Assembly (NCBI GenBank): GCA_964023205.1
Contig: OZ026848.1
Coordinates: forward strand, 3,648,501 to 3,712,500
Length of the DNA: 64,000 bases
Source: Lutraria lutraria
Taxonomy: Eukaryota; Mollusca; Bivalvia; Venerida; Mactridae
Reading direction: 5' to 3'
In this document: in pieces, positions 51,898 through 64,000 of the stretch
Position numbering within the stretch: the stretch's first letter is position 1
Layout of the letters: every line of letters begins with the position of its first letter
Notes under the pieces: generated by a model
The model's input: only the letters and a program-made list of their open reading frames with translations
Told to the model about the DNA's origin: nothing
The model's database searches: none
Made by a program: the position numbers and the translations under genes

Positions 51898-54800
51898 TCA
51901 ATCAGCCTTCTTTTTCTTATCCTTCTCAGATTCTACAACATCGATATGAGCCATACTGTCAACAATGACAGCAACGTAACAACCCATAAACGGTCCAGCC
52001 CAGTAAACAAACAGGTGCTCCCAGATCTCGGTACCATGGCAACCGAAAGTATGACCAGACGCCATAGCTGGATTAAAGTACATTCCCGTCATGTTGATAC
52101 CTTGAATGATAAAGTAATTATTTTCATTTCAGGTCCAGATCATTCAAAAAAGAAAATTTGAAAGCTGTAACCCGACATTCCATACACATGTAATATAAGC
52201 TATGGTATGTTTTTAAACATACTTAGGTATATTAAAAGTATTTCCAATAAAATTATAGACAACGTATAAGTCTCCAATCAGATGCTACATACGCATCTCC
52301 GAGTATCCAGAGTTGTTGTTCGTAATCCCTCACATGTCTAAAAAGTAGTTAAAAAACATGTGTCCGTGTCTCCTAAAATTCCATCTAATTCACAAAATTA
52401 GGCTTTTGACCTAATTATCGATTTGTAAACAAACACATTCCGTCGAGAAATAGTGCGCTTTATAAATAAAATATTTTCTGTCATTTTCTAGTAAACCATA
52501 ACACCTTTTTTCTCCAATGTATCGCACAAAGGAAATAGTTCCACACATGTGTAAAATGTATACCATTTATACAAGAATCTTGTAAAACGCTGAGACGTTA
52601 ACTGGGATAACGAACGATAACTCAGGACAGAGATTGGGTACAATGTATTACTGTTGTAGCAAGTGAGGTACAACTCGTTCATGTATATGTTGTGGTATGG
52701 AACGTTTGATAGGCTACAGCCGATACCCATGCTCTTGTATGCACTTACAACACAGTCATTGATTACATTTACATTACATACGGGACTACACTTATTAAAC
52801 GACTACATGCGTACATCGTAAATGCTGCTTGCAAACAGCACTGTCACTAAATGACTCAAAACATACAGTTAAGGAATCAAGTTCGAATAACCTTACTACT
52901 CAACAACCATAAATTACTGATTAATTTGTTAATTCACCACTTGAGGCAATTAGCTAAGACTTACCGAGCACAATCATTAAGGAACCTATGGAAACTTTGA
53001 TAAGCTCATCGACAACCGACATCTTCATCAATACTTGTTTTCCCATCCAAGTATCAATCAGTGTGGCACCAAGTTCTAAACCAAAGCCAATCATAAAAGC
53101 AACATTCAGATCTGTGGAACAAACCGTCTCCATGTATCTGAAGTTAAAGAACGATATAAATATGTACAATGTATAAGTAAACAAAAGCCTTGTTCGACTG
53201 GGGTTTCCGTGATCTATGTCTCTGTCATTTAGCTTACTATATCGTCTTTCGTTAAAACCGGGTCAGTAAGTTATTTACCGTCCAATGAATTACACATGGA
53301 ATCTTTTTTCCAATGGTACCATTTTATTAATGTAAGATTATAAACAGAAAAGACATTGCTGTTTGTAGACCGGACAAGATTTTTGTCTACAAGAACATAG
53401 TAAAACCTCACTTTATGACCATATTAATGTTAAACCATCACAAACTTAATAAAGTAATCCAATCCTTGAAAATGCTGTTTAGCAGTTACCTGGATGACGT
53501 GAAAAACATCTGACACAATAGCTTTTAGCGAGATTGACAAAAAGAAATTCTTTGTTTGAGTCTTTTATTTTCAGTACAGACATGATGCTTACAAAACCTA
53601 AATGTCTTCCCACGCATCTGCTTTTTTGATCGTTTTTTGAAAGTTTTGATCGCTTGAACCTCAAACCAACAGTCTTTAAGGGATTAATAAATTAGAACCT
53701 TTTTTGCCCCAACAAATAGTGATTCCTTGGCAATACTAGTAAGCATTACGATTGCACTTCTATGTAAATCAAAGATAACGAAATCTCAGACCGAAGACGA
53801 ACCATACAAACAGGAAGTGGCAGAGGTCGTGAGTCGTGACTTGCTTCAACAACAAAATATTGGCTTGTGTGCAGTTATCGAGATTTTTGAGGTATCATGA
53901 CTTTAGGTCAGGGTCAAAATGTTAAGGACTACTTTATTTTTATGACAACATAGACCTTTGTAACTCAATCCGTTTTAACTGATTTCACATGTATTGTTGT
54001 TTGCCAACACGCTGGCCGTTACTAAGTCTAACCATTTAGACTGTTTGTGACGGCGAGACACTACATTTTGTATTTGACCCAGTCCCGCACAGGTTGCTAG
54101 GGTGGCCCATGCGAATTTATTTATAAAATTGGCCAACCGAACAGCCTAATAAGTATAATGCTAGTCGCTATCGTTCAATGCAGTCATTTTTTGTGTATAA
54201 GAATATTGGTTCAGGAAACCACACATGTATCCATGATTGGACTGAAGCAGAGACAATGTAGTCCTGTCTTCCAAAACTTTAAAAGCCGCTTTTTTATATT
54301 TGTTTTGCTTTTTATGCGGCTTTGTAAACCGGGTACGCTGAAGACCTTAAGCTAGAGACAATGGTGCATTAATTGTCGTATATTAAACTTTACAAATGAA
54401 AGAAAAAATATCTTTAAAATACCGTTTATAAATAAGGTCTACGCATGTACCATTACAATAATTCACTGACCTGTCTCTGTGATCGGGAACCATATCCAAT
54501 GCCCACACAAATCTGGCAAACCTGTATGAAGCCAGACCACCCAATGCTTGAATCACGATCCTCATAAGAGCGGAAACCAGAGACAGCTTATTTTCCATAT
54601 ACATTGTGAAGGCGTGGCACGGATTTTCTGAGGCGCCATAAAATGTTCTGTTTGCAATTAAACATTGGATAATAACAGCGATGAAAAGCCAGATACTACC
54701 AAAATGCTTAAATATAAAGTTATTTTCAAAGAAATATGCACACATTTCAGTCGTTGCGAGAAAGTTGGCTACATGAGTTTTTATAGGTTCGGGTGTAAGC

Positions 54801-54937
54801 ATTTTATTCACTGTTCTAAGCGACCATCCGACACCCATAGTGATTATGAAGTACATAAGCGACGCACTGAGTGGCGCCACAAACTCCTCCTCGCTCAGCT
54901 GACCCGTGACTATCTTCGAAATATCGCGTAAAACCAT
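51898..54937 (-). CDS. Aquaporin-11-like channel, three coding exons
   Basis: Coding exons on the minus strand: 54937-54471, 53137-52965, 52100-51898; 843 bp, 280 residues, complete. AQP11-type proteins are divergent aquaporins that pass water or small solutes, mostly in intracellular membranes. Seen here: MVLRDISKIV start, several hydrophobic segments, first pore motif NPC at 105-107 (ENPCHAF) in place of NPA, and second motif NPA at 223-225 (TGMYFNPAMASG). NPC plus NPA is the mark of AQP11; AQP12 has NPT in vertebrates. Length matches the family (about 270). Splice sites are canonical: ACAG|GTCAGT with TTCAG|ATAC, and CTCG|GTAAGT with CAAG|GTATC. The tail ends KKKKAD, giving a KKXX-type di-lysine ER signal. 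Confidence 0.9.
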
Positions 54938-54957
54938 CCTGACCGTTTAGTCTGTAC

Positions 54958-54964
54958 CCTGAAA
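54958..54964 (-). other. 5' UTR intron acceptor of the aquaporin gene
   Basis: On the minus strand TTTATTTTTCAG|GGTACAG lies 21 bases before the ATG. It indicates an untranslated first exon farther upstream, which I could not place. Confidence 0.5.
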
Positions 54965-55132
54965 AATAAAGATACAGTCACATCATAAACATAATATAGT
55001 AAACTACCACAGCGTTCTTTTTTACTCAAATACTGTGAAGTTTAGAGATTAGTCTCAATATTCAGGGTGCTGATTGGTTAATTCCGAGTTTTGTATAACA
55101 CTGATGATTTGAATGGCAAGTAGTAACTCGAT

Positions 55133-55316
55133 GGCCATCCTCAGTAAAACATTGTTTGCCGTAACGCTACCTACTCACCTGAAAAGACCCCCACCTAACT
55201 TTTTTTACCTCTCAGGATTTGGGTGAAATATGAAAATGAATTGTAAAACATTTCTACCTACCCACTGAAATTTTCTGGGTCGGGTTACAGCAAACAAACA
55301 TTTTTTTATGATGGCC
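55133..55316. mobile_element. Small inverted-repeat element, 184 bp
   Basis: The left end GGCCATCCTCAGTAAAACAT then TGTTTGCCGTAAC is roughly the reverse complement of the right end GTTACAGCAAACAAACATTT then TTTATGATGGCC. Arms of about 60 bp with mismatches suggest an old MITE. The interior has CTACCTACTCACC and CTACCTACCCACTG words; a segment at 63690-63850 has similar GGGTAGGTAGG words. Confidence 0.5.
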
Positions 55317-57404
55317 TAACTGCGGAAGGTGTCGTCAATAGTGATTAGTGTAGTTTGGAAGCTAGTTTGTCTAAGTTGGGAAAGAAGTTAATCAGGCGAT
55401 AGAAGGTCTAAGGTAGCCATTAATCAACAGAGAATTACCAATAAAGTATTTAATTGCCATGGTTATCGTGCGATTGTAAGTATTTCAAAATAACAACACT
55501 GTGCAGAAATCTCAGGAGTACCGTTTTTGGCGTAAAATATATAACTAAGTGATTACGGTGAAAAGTTGTATTGCCATAAGAAACAGGGGAGTGTAAATTG
55601 CAGGCCTTCCAGAAAGGTTTTGCAGTGGAATGATACAAGTAACATAAACTCGAACTCTAAGAAAATGATGTATTACAAAATAAGATAAAAACAAAATAAA
55701 AACTGAGACCATTTTTTTCTCATCGCAACATTTCCATCGAGTAATTCATTTTACGGACAACTTGTAAATTGGAGAAATGTTATTCATTTTCCCCTCCAAA
55801 TTCATCATATTTTTATTTCCATTACTTCTGTAGCTCCATGCATTCCAGACTAACTGACTAGTTATTGTGTCTGAGTGAATCTATTTATGTGTTTCCGGGA
55901 TAGTTCCTTGATATTCTTGCAAGTTGTTCAAAGAAAAACAGATACAACCAGAAAATAATTCCAAAAAATAAACCGTTTACAGAATTCATAAAATATCTCA
56001 AAGTAGTTGGGATCTATGAAGTCAGCGTCTACTGTGGGAGGTATATATAGTCTGGAGATGCATGCGTTGTATTGACAGGTAATTCGCAACTAATAGTTCT
56101 TGAAATATTCTGTTTTTGTCAATTATTCTGGATGAATGGCGAACATGTAGCGGTATGATCACTTTGAATAGAACAGAACAGAGTTGATTATTTTTTTATT
56201 TGTACATTAGTGCCTCATCTGGGTACATGATACAAACATAAATATACAATGTGTCATATTGTACATGGGTATACAAATACAAAAGAAAAAAGAGCAAATT
56301 ATTATAAGTGTATTATATAAAATGTATATTCAGATATATACTGGGCTGATTTAAATCGATTGTTCAAACTTTCGACTTTCGAGAACCTTCGAGAATTCAA
56401 TGGTTTTGAAAAACACACATACACACACACACATACGTAGAAACGCAATGTTATGAACAAAAGACTGCAGTATGATATATTGATTGTTCAATATTAGTTT
56501 TCACTTCTTAGATTAACCATCGTAGATTTTGATATCCTACAACCAAAGATTGATATCTTTCAAGTCAATTTGCGGACCACATTCTATAATTATTTCATAG
56601 ATGGATAAATAGTTAGAATAATTACTTTACGGCATAATAACATATGTAATGCGGATTAGCGTAACATGTGCTGATAAGAAGCCTGTATACATATCTGTGT
56701 GCATTTTTGGTTTATAGCATACAACATATCACATAAAATATTATACCAAGGTGAAGGCCGCATTCATCAAGGTTTCCGGATTCAGCGTAAAATGTCACAA
56801 TTACAAAAAATAAAGATTCTGTAATTCCAGCCGTCAATGAGAATCATTGTGTTTACGTAAACACGAAAAGAATCGTCGGAGTATATTCTATCTACTATTA
56901 CTAACTAATTAGTATTTTACGAGTTACTGATGTAGCAATTCAACAGTATTTATAATTACACAACCTGTTGATTCTGAAACATAGAAAATGACCCACGGGT
57001 TTCGGTGAACATAATCCCTTCGAACAATTTTCCGCGCCAAAACTTTGACGAATGTCGAAAATAATTTTTCGATGCTCCGAAAAATATTTGAAAGCATTGT
57101 GCGTGTCAGGAGACCATTTTTAAGTGGTTAATCATCAAATATTTTAATTAATAGATATTAATGAATATAAATTACATAATACATCATCATACAAATTAAT
57201 AATTTGAAATTATTCCATTATATTCCCGCGGAAGATGTTGGCTTTTATGATTTAGGACAAAAGCGAGTTCATCTTCTTTATCACGAGAATAATGACATTG
57301 TGAGTATGGTGTTCCGTTGAGGCCATCGTAACATCGCCATATTGGGTGCGAGATTGCGACGTCCCAGTACAGAGCGAAGATACGAAGCTATGGAGCTAAG
57401 GCAT
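55317..57404. other. Unannotated intergenic stretch
   Basis: No supported gene. A short CA microsatellite lies at 56413-56434. The frame 55450-55638 (minus) shows no family features. Confidence 0.5.
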
Positions 57405-57492
57405 GTCGAAGGAGTGATGGTACGATGTCGATGGATAGATGATATGATGTCGATGGAGTGATGGTATGATGTCGATGGAGTAATGGTATGAT
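57405..57492. repeat. 22-bp tandem repeat, four copies
   Basis: Units start at 57405, 57427, 57449 and 57471. The best unit reads GTCGATGGAGTGATGGTATG plus AT. It accounts for most of the low-complexity part of the minus-strand frame 57281-57574, which I reject as a gene. Confidence 0.9.
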
Positions 57493-60400
57493 ATGGCCTC
57501 AAAGGAAGTCCGCAGATGAGATTTGCTGTCAAGTAAACCATTTTTGTCGGAAACACATTGAAGTAGTTATACATGTATAAATATTGTAGAAATAGCTTCA
57601 GTATTCGGATAATCTACTGCAAATGTACAATTTGATGAATAATAGTTTTTTGTCAACGTAGATAGTATAAAAAGTTCACGGTTATACTAGAAAATCCGGA
57701 ATGACTGGTTTGACAAGTAAATGAAGACGAAATACCAGTTTACAGCTGACAAACATTATCAACATAATAATGCAATTGTATAAGAATTTTGTCCTAAACA
57801 GAACAATAAACCACAACAAGAAGTATTTTTATCGCACACAATTCAATGTTTACATTTAAGAAAAAAATCCGAAAATCCTAGATCTAAAAATTCTAATGTG
57901 CTCGGCAACTCAATTTCCCATTATACAAAACTCTTATTTTTAATATGGTAAATGCGTTATACCTATTGGCTAGTATTTGCACGGAATACTTTTTCTAAAG
58001 AACCGACTTCTAAAAATCATGTGCGATGTTAACTTAATTTACACTTAAGCTTATTTAACACATCGACTTGTATGTATTTTATTCGTTACACGTACCAGCA
58101 TGAGTTTCGTTTTTACTCCGTGATTGATAACGATAAAAGTGTTTGACGAAGACATTAAGTTAAACATTTATTACAATTTAAACATAATCTTTACAAGCGA
58201 CCAATATACATGTAATATGATATCAATGCGTTATAGCCGCGTATTGCATGTTCGAATGATATATAACATGCAATTTTACAAAGTTATACAAATTTAATGA
58301 ATACCAGTCCTGAAGTAGCTACAGATATCATTGTATAATTCTAACATAAACTTCATTCTTTACATTTATGCTATAGCAATTGTTGAATAACAGACGTCGA
58401 ATAATTGTATTCATATTGCAAGGATGAATAGAGATTTTAAAACAGGTGAATCCATTTTTTGCCGAAACATGAATTTGTACACCTCGGTCCATGAACGAAC
58501 ATGAATAATAGCACGATGAATTTTGTCTTTGTAGTTGTTTTGTACAATAAATAATTCACTATAAATATACAAATATATCACGTTAAGTGGTATAGAGTAT
58601 TCTGAATGATGTATCTGTTATAAAACAGACGTATAATTAACTTAACTACTTCAGTAGATAAATGCTGCATGAGTAATAGAAATGCATATAATTGTTTTGT
58701 AATAAGTTGCTGAGGAAAACATAAAATACCGTACGCCTACAGCGTACACTTTTTCATTGTAGGATCATTGTTATTAGTACATTATCATACTCTTTATACA
58801 CTGCATGATCATTTCTTGTTGTTTACAGTATCATCATCATCATCATCGACAGCATCAGCAGCAGTACTGACACCTCAGCCACCACCATCATTATCATTTC
58901 CATGATTATTGTTTTTATATATAAAAGACCTGGCAAATTTTTGTTAACACTCAGACATTAATCGCTATCTTTGCATTTAAATAACATAAACTTAAGCATT
59001 TAGACATATACAAGCATTAACCATACAGAACGAAAGTATATTATATAAACATAAACATACATATGCTATACATGTACATGTGTCGCGACGGTCGCTCGTT
59101 AAATATTAATACGATCCTGAGTCCCGTGAGTATATTTCTGTCTGTACATACATATAAACTTCATTTGAAAATTGAGCTCATGACTATTACACTGAATCAA
59201 TTATAATAAATGTAAATATTCTGACATCAAATACTTGTGGTGAATACATGTACACATGTAGAGTATATATTATCATTTATGTATGTGTGTTTTTGAATAC
59301 TTCACACTCGACCGGGGAATGTAACTTTATATGTAAAAGAAAACTATGCAAATCTAAATAGTTAATAAAATATTTACCTCGGTGTAAATACAGTGTACAA
59401 GTATTCCTACACGAAAGCGATGGTGGTTATTTACTCCAGGTGTACACACACTGTGAGCTAATTTTCACGTCTGTTTATAATCATCCTTCTACAATACACC
59501 AGGTAACACGAATAAAGTCGTATAGAAGCGATCTAGCGTATTTCTAGCTTTCCAACATACACACATATACTGTTCTCACTGTCTTATCAGGCCACTATAT
59601 AATCACACATGGATTATTTCTACTGTATTATAATACAATATGTCGACTACACATATTCATACGTGATAGAATATCCAATATACAAATGTTATATCTCACA
59701 GGACATGGGGGATTAAATTATATCGAACTTCCGTTTCATTTGGGAAGAAAGCAACACAGAGGATTACAATGGAAATAATAGTTCGTCTCTTTTTTGTCGT
59801 CTTCGGTTTTGATGTACATGTCATGGACCTAATTATTCCATGTGTGTATTTTTCATATTTGCTACCATGATTTATATCCATGTTTATATGTGTGTCTTTA
59901 CCAAAATAAATCAATAAATAATAATAACAATAATAATAATAAATAAATAGATAAAAATCAAATATACCGAAATTTAAAAAGTATTGTGTTTTCATTCGCG
60001 TATTTATCATAATAATTATCACGGTAAGTGGTGGTGTAAGGGTATTGAATGATTTGTCTCCGAGCGGGCTCACATTTTGTCACCCGGATACAGTGGTCTT
60101 GATTATGGTGAATTAAATTACCTTCAAGACATGCGTACATCTAACTCATATAAAAGGGAGTGGGCCCTATATTTTACTACTACAATATTATTTTTATAAG
60201 TGGTTGAAAAAATATGGTATGAATACGATCAAACATTTCTCCACTTCGTGCAATATATTTGTAAAACAATTCTTGAAAAAAAATGCTTAAAAATTTGCCA
60301 AATTACTTCGTATAATAATAAGATACAGCTAATTGGCTATGTGTATGACGTGCATATAAAGTAATTATTTGGATCAGTTACATACGAAATTTCTAAAAAC

Positions 60401-62295
60401 GTTGGCCACATGACAATCATGACTACCAGGAAGTATAATTCCCTTAGTGACGGATACACTATTGATCGATTAAATACTGTTGAAGAATAAGTGTATATTT
60501 GGTTAGTTTTGAATTATCTATATATATCTATTTATTGATATTAGTTTTAAAAAGGGTTTTCCTGTTTATATTACATTGTCTTGATGACAGCTTCCTTGTT
60601 TACTCTCAGTGCATGTGCATCATTAATTGCGATATAGTTTCTATACTTAACTATGTACATATATATAGGGAATTTGCAGTTAAACAGTATATTATTACTT
60701 TCTAGTAACCAATCTAAAGAGTGAGTATATTTTCGTATTAGGTCAGATGTTAACAAATGAATGGCCTTAATCTTACACCACTAATAGAACTCAATATCTA
60801 GTTAGCCAAAACTCCTCACACCGGTTACGTCACGCTTTGTTACTATAACGTGTCCTGATCAAGGGAAGTAACCACTGCGGGAAGTTAAAATTGATAGCAA
60901 TCTAGTGTCTGCTATCAGTATTCTTTCATCCACGATTCTACTATGACGTTGTCCACAGCATGTGCAACACCAAAGTTTGATTAACACACAATACTAATGA
61001 AAGCAATTATTTCGACAGACAGAAAGGTTAATATTTTCAAAGACCTAGAGCTCTATACTATATATAAAGGCCTATACTAGGTATGAATGTCTTTGCTATA
61101 TTTAAGAATGAACTACCATGTACTATAAGAATATTTAACTTGCATTTTATACTATACCTGTCAGTAAGACTTAAATAAAAATGTAACATAATGGACAACC
61201 ATGATGTAGTAACTTGATAATACTATGTACAGCAGGTATATTTTATGACATAATGTTCAAAATCGTTAAGACAGTCTGTACACTGTAAGATAAGCCTAAC
61301 TCCATCATGTGAACTTATGTGATATATTTATCAAATCTGTGTTAGTGGCAACTTCCAAATAAAGGCGACCCCGTGAATAAAGGTCATTCTTTTAAAAACT
61401 GTCACTGAATTTAGAACAATTAAATTGCCTCCGAGTAAAGGCCATTTGGCAATAAAGTCCATGTTATGTCTTTGCTAATTTATGGTTCATTTGACAACTT
61501 TGAATGTGCATGGTAAACTTTAATTATAAAGTGTGGATGTAATATTTTGGAAACTTTTGTTTCTCACAGCACAACCTCCTGAATCTTTACATGTCAAAAA
61601 ACTAGAAATTTAACAAAAAACAAAATAAAACAGAAACTATTATATCAGTTTACTTTTATTAAGTATATATTTTTTAACATTAAAAATTACATTTTTCTTG
61701 TATAAGTAGCATATGTAGTCATATAGTTCTAATTAATAAAATAAAAAATATAATACTTCAATAAATATTGACAGATAATTATGTATCACAAAAATAAATT
61801 ATCACATTTTTTAAATAATTTTTATAACCAACGAATAAAGAAAAGAAACCAGTAATTTACATAGAAACAACCGACATATAAACATTTAAAATATTTTTTG
61901 TGTCTCCTGCTTCGAAAGTGGACAAATAAACTAGATAGACATTTGCCAACTATTCAAAGCTTACACCTTGTGAAGTTTTACCAATTTCTTTCTATTAAAG
62001 ATGCAACAAAAATATATGAAACATATACCAATTAAGGCACTTAAATGCAAAAATACATTCAACTAAAATAATATCAAACAACAATTTCATTCAAACAAAA
62101 CAAAAAAGGCAAGGCAATACAGAGCATACATTCAACACAAGCAGTCGTATCTTTTGTCATACTTGAAAACCTTCAAATTTCAACTTAAACACTTTAATGT
62201 TGCACATATACAAGCAAAGATCAAAAAAAAAATATTTCAAAATTTGAACTCAGATTAATTCAGATTCTAATTTGTACTACTTTAAATTAAACTTA
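57493..62295. other. Long gene-poor stretch
   Basis: No supported gene in about 4.8 kb. Microsatellites: TCA repeat at 58830-58847, and AAT/AAC/AAAT-rich tract at 59914-59953. The minus frame 59696-60073 spans that tract and has a low-complexity YYYYCYYYL run, so it is not credible as a protein. Confidence 0.55.
61352..61475. repeat. Segment related to the intronic element at 47746-47923
   Basis: GTGGCAACTTCCAAATAAAG with GTGAATAAAGGTCATTC and AGTAAAGGCCATTTGGC resembles the reverse complement of the GTGGCCTTTATTTGAAGGTG words at 47880-47900. This is a weak, by-eye match. Confidence 0.3.
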
Positions 62296-62301
62296 TTTAT
62301 T
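62296..62301 (-). terminator. Poly(A) signal candidate of the right-edge gene
   Basis: TTTATT on the plus strand (AATAAA on the minus strand) lies about 230 bases after the stop at 62531-62533. Confidence 0.4.
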
Positions 62302-62530
62302 CATTCAATTTAACTGAAGCAAATTCAAATTTGAAGTCTCAAAATTTCATACTCATGTGTGAAAAAAAATAAAGTTTTACTGGTATGAACTCAACTATGA
62401 GCTTCTACTGTTGCTCTGGTTCACTTTCGAACATAGGAGGCATCTAGCATATCACAGTCATAAACTGTCATAGGGCACACAGTTAGTCAGTTCTTTTACT
62501 TAGATCACAGAAGAATATAACAGAATCCAT

Positions 62531-64000
62531 CTACACATTGAGTACAACTTGATGTTTCTCATCGTAAGAACCTTCAGCACGGATGTAGAGACGTCTCGGT
62601 GTCTCACCAAGTATACCATGGAAAGCAAACACAGCCTCATAGTCTTCAGCATGTCTGTAACAGATGGAGGTAATATATACATAGATATTAGTAATTACAT
62701 ATTTGTCAGATTCATAGATGAAAATAGAAATTGGAACTATTATACATATTTAGGGAAAGAACAGAGTAATTTTAATCTGGGTCTATCATACTTCAGCTGA
62801 ATAAAGCTCACCAGGCCTTGGAATGGAACCCATAAGGCTCCGGAAAGCACGACTGACCTACCACCACATATAGAAGGTCCCTGGACAAAGAGCTGCACCA
62901 CATCAAGACATCTTGGTGTAAAGCAAAGGCTAAAGCCAATGACCGTACCAAATGGAGAGCCATGGTGTCGGTCCTATGCTCCTCAAGGAATGAAGAGGAT
63001 TAAGTATTATCATACAGTATTTTTCAGACCAAAAACTCATCTCAGAAAGAGTCCAAACATGACAAGAGATGGACTGATAAAAGCAATCTTGTCTGTGAAG
63101 GTTATATACAGTTCTAAGACAATATCTCGAGATGAAATATATTAAGATCATATGAGATTGTACTTACTTTGCTGTGAAGAAAACTTTCAGCAAACATTTA
63201 CTGTTACTAATATGTGTTATATGAGCGTTTAGTAGACCTGATGTAGGCTCAACACTGAATATATTTCCAACTGGAAAATCAAAACTGCAGGACTCTGAAA
63301 AGATGTCGGAAAATTCTAATAAAAATCAGTATATCAAGTTTATTTCAACTGATACAGATATGCTTTAATACTGACTGTTTAGTAATTCCAAAATAAGGAA
63401 ATAACTTTTTTTTCAGTCAGTGATATATGTTTAACATGCAAACATTATACATCATTATACATGTTTTTAAATGTGCTTTATTGCTTATATTCTGTATATT
63501 CTTAAACATGCATTTGTTTTTTACAGCTCTTATATAATTTGTTATTGTTGTTTACTCTAGTTATATAGTCGGCTCAAAAGCTTTTAGATGGCTTATGTTA
63601 TACTGTTGTTGTCTTACCGACTTTAAATAACTCTTATCTTATCATGGTACGACTTTAAAAAATATTTGTTTCCTGTTACATGCTCATTAAAGATAGGGTA
63701 GGTAGGTTGGGATTTTTTTGCACTTGAAAGCATATGGAAAGTACAAAAGTGAGAAAAGGGGTGTATTTTTCCTCAGGCCAAATAAAAAGTCTAAGGTCGC
63801 AGGGAAAGTAGGGTAGGACGGATAACCAAAAACAATTTCTTTAGGTCTAATTAACATTTTGTGTGATACTGAAGAGAAAAGTAATGCAATGATAATGATC
63901 CCAATGCTGATCAATGATTCTTCATCAAAATATTTCAGCACAAAGAGAATCTGACAGAGCCATCTCCATTTACCTTGACTGACAGACCAGTATGTATGTG
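62531..64000 (-). CDS. C-terminal exons of a probable HYDIN/ASH-domain protein (partial)
   Basis: Three minus-strand coding segments join in frame: 64000-63974 (exon runs off the edge), 63294-63168 and 62654-62531. Splice sites: CAAG|GTAAAT with TTTTCAG|AGTCC, and GCAAA|GTAAGT with GTTACAG|ACATG. The product ends TYWSVSQ, ESCSFDFPVGNIFSVEPTSG, LLNAHITHISNSK, LKVFFTAKHAEDYEAVFAF, HGILGETPRRLYIRAEGSYD, then EKHQVVLNV and TAG. The pattern (I)FSVEPTSG..., L.V.F.A.....YEA...F and a final LYI.A.GS fits the last strands of an ASH/MSP/HYDIN immunoglobulin-like domain, found in ciliary proteins such as HYDIN, DLEC1 and the CFAP47/65/74 group. Family assignment is inference; the exact gene is not recognised. 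Exon joining is well supported by phase and reading frame. Confidence 0.7.
62812..63003 (+). pseudogene. LINE 3' end fragment inside the right-edge gene's intron
   Basis: The plus frame reads QALEWNP, stop, GSGKHD, stop, then PTTTYRRSLDKELHHIKTSW and KAKANDRTKWRAMVSVLCSS followed by RNEED and TAA. The pattern RR.L..EL......W..A...A.DR..WR..V..LC..R.EED is a common terminal sequence of metazoan non-LTR retrotransposon polyproteins (general knowledge). Two in-frame stops and no upstream domain show a dead 5'-truncated insertion. It lies antisense to the host gene, between its last two exons. Confidence 0.75.
63690..63850. repeat. Possible interspersed repeat fragment
   Basis: GATAGGGTAGGTAGGTTGGG and AGTAGGGTAGGACGGATAACC-like words bracket a segment in the intron of the right-edge gene. 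They resemble the complement of words at 55170-55275. No terminal repeat is clear. Confidence 0.25.

Noticed and set aside
57281..57574. Minus-strand 97-codon frame
   Set aside because: Most of it is the 22-bp tandem repeat at 57405-57492 read in frame, with no family features.
59696..60073. Minus-strand 125-codon frame
   Set aside because: It spans an AAT-rich microsatellite that yields a tyrosine/cysteine run; composition is not protein-like.

Overview
The window is AT-rich eukaryotic DNA with intron-containing genes, GT-AG (and one GC-AG) splice sites, tRNA-derived SINEs, LINE tails, foldback elements and long tandem arrays. The repeat families and the recurrent ACATGTA-type words resemble bivalve mollusc genomes, so a lophotrochozoan, probably a bivalve, is the most likely source. 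This is inferred from general knowledge; no search was run. Nothing bacterial is present: the many short reading frames that start on GTG or TTG are not genes.

Left half (1-31830): a satellite of about 90 monomers of 331-333 bp fills 1 to about 29868 and runs off the left edge. Shared private variants show duplication at multiples of 6, 11, 13 and 17 monomers (1990, 3650, 4313 and 5641 bp). On the minus strand every monomer inspected carries a splice-acceptor-like site, a 78- or 80-bp exon-like cassette and a donor-like site. At 29782-29897 this cassette is fused to the cassette of a second array (29898-31760, 14 units of about 143 bp), which also looks like an exon between splice sites on the minus strand. 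The far edge of the second array keeps about 50 bp matching the intron part of the first, so both arrays seem to descend from one minus-strand exon-intron segment.

Middle (31830-42320): no convincing gene. It holds two large TTAA-flanked foldback elements (33753-34592 and 37354-38556), a tRNA-like SINE head, a 79-bp near-perfect hairpin, a 1.1-kb composite interspersed repeat and the tail of a LINE. A small ORF with a signal-peptide-like start (38904-39083) behind a TATA box is a weak gene candidate.

Right half: a complete nine-exon sorbitol dehydrogenase-like gene lies on the plus strand (42322-49711, 349 aa), with an intronic 24-bp minisatellite, two SINE copies and one GC-AG intron. A complete three-coding-exon aquaporin-11-like gene lies on the minus strand (51898-54937, 280 aa). 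At the right edge are the last three coding exons of a further minus-strand gene (62531 to beyond 64000), whose end resembles a HYDIN/ASH/MSP-type immunoglobulin-like domain of ciliary proteins. SORD and the aquaporin converge tail to tail. They share no pathway step, though both touch polyol or water and osmolyte handling; any functional link is speculation.
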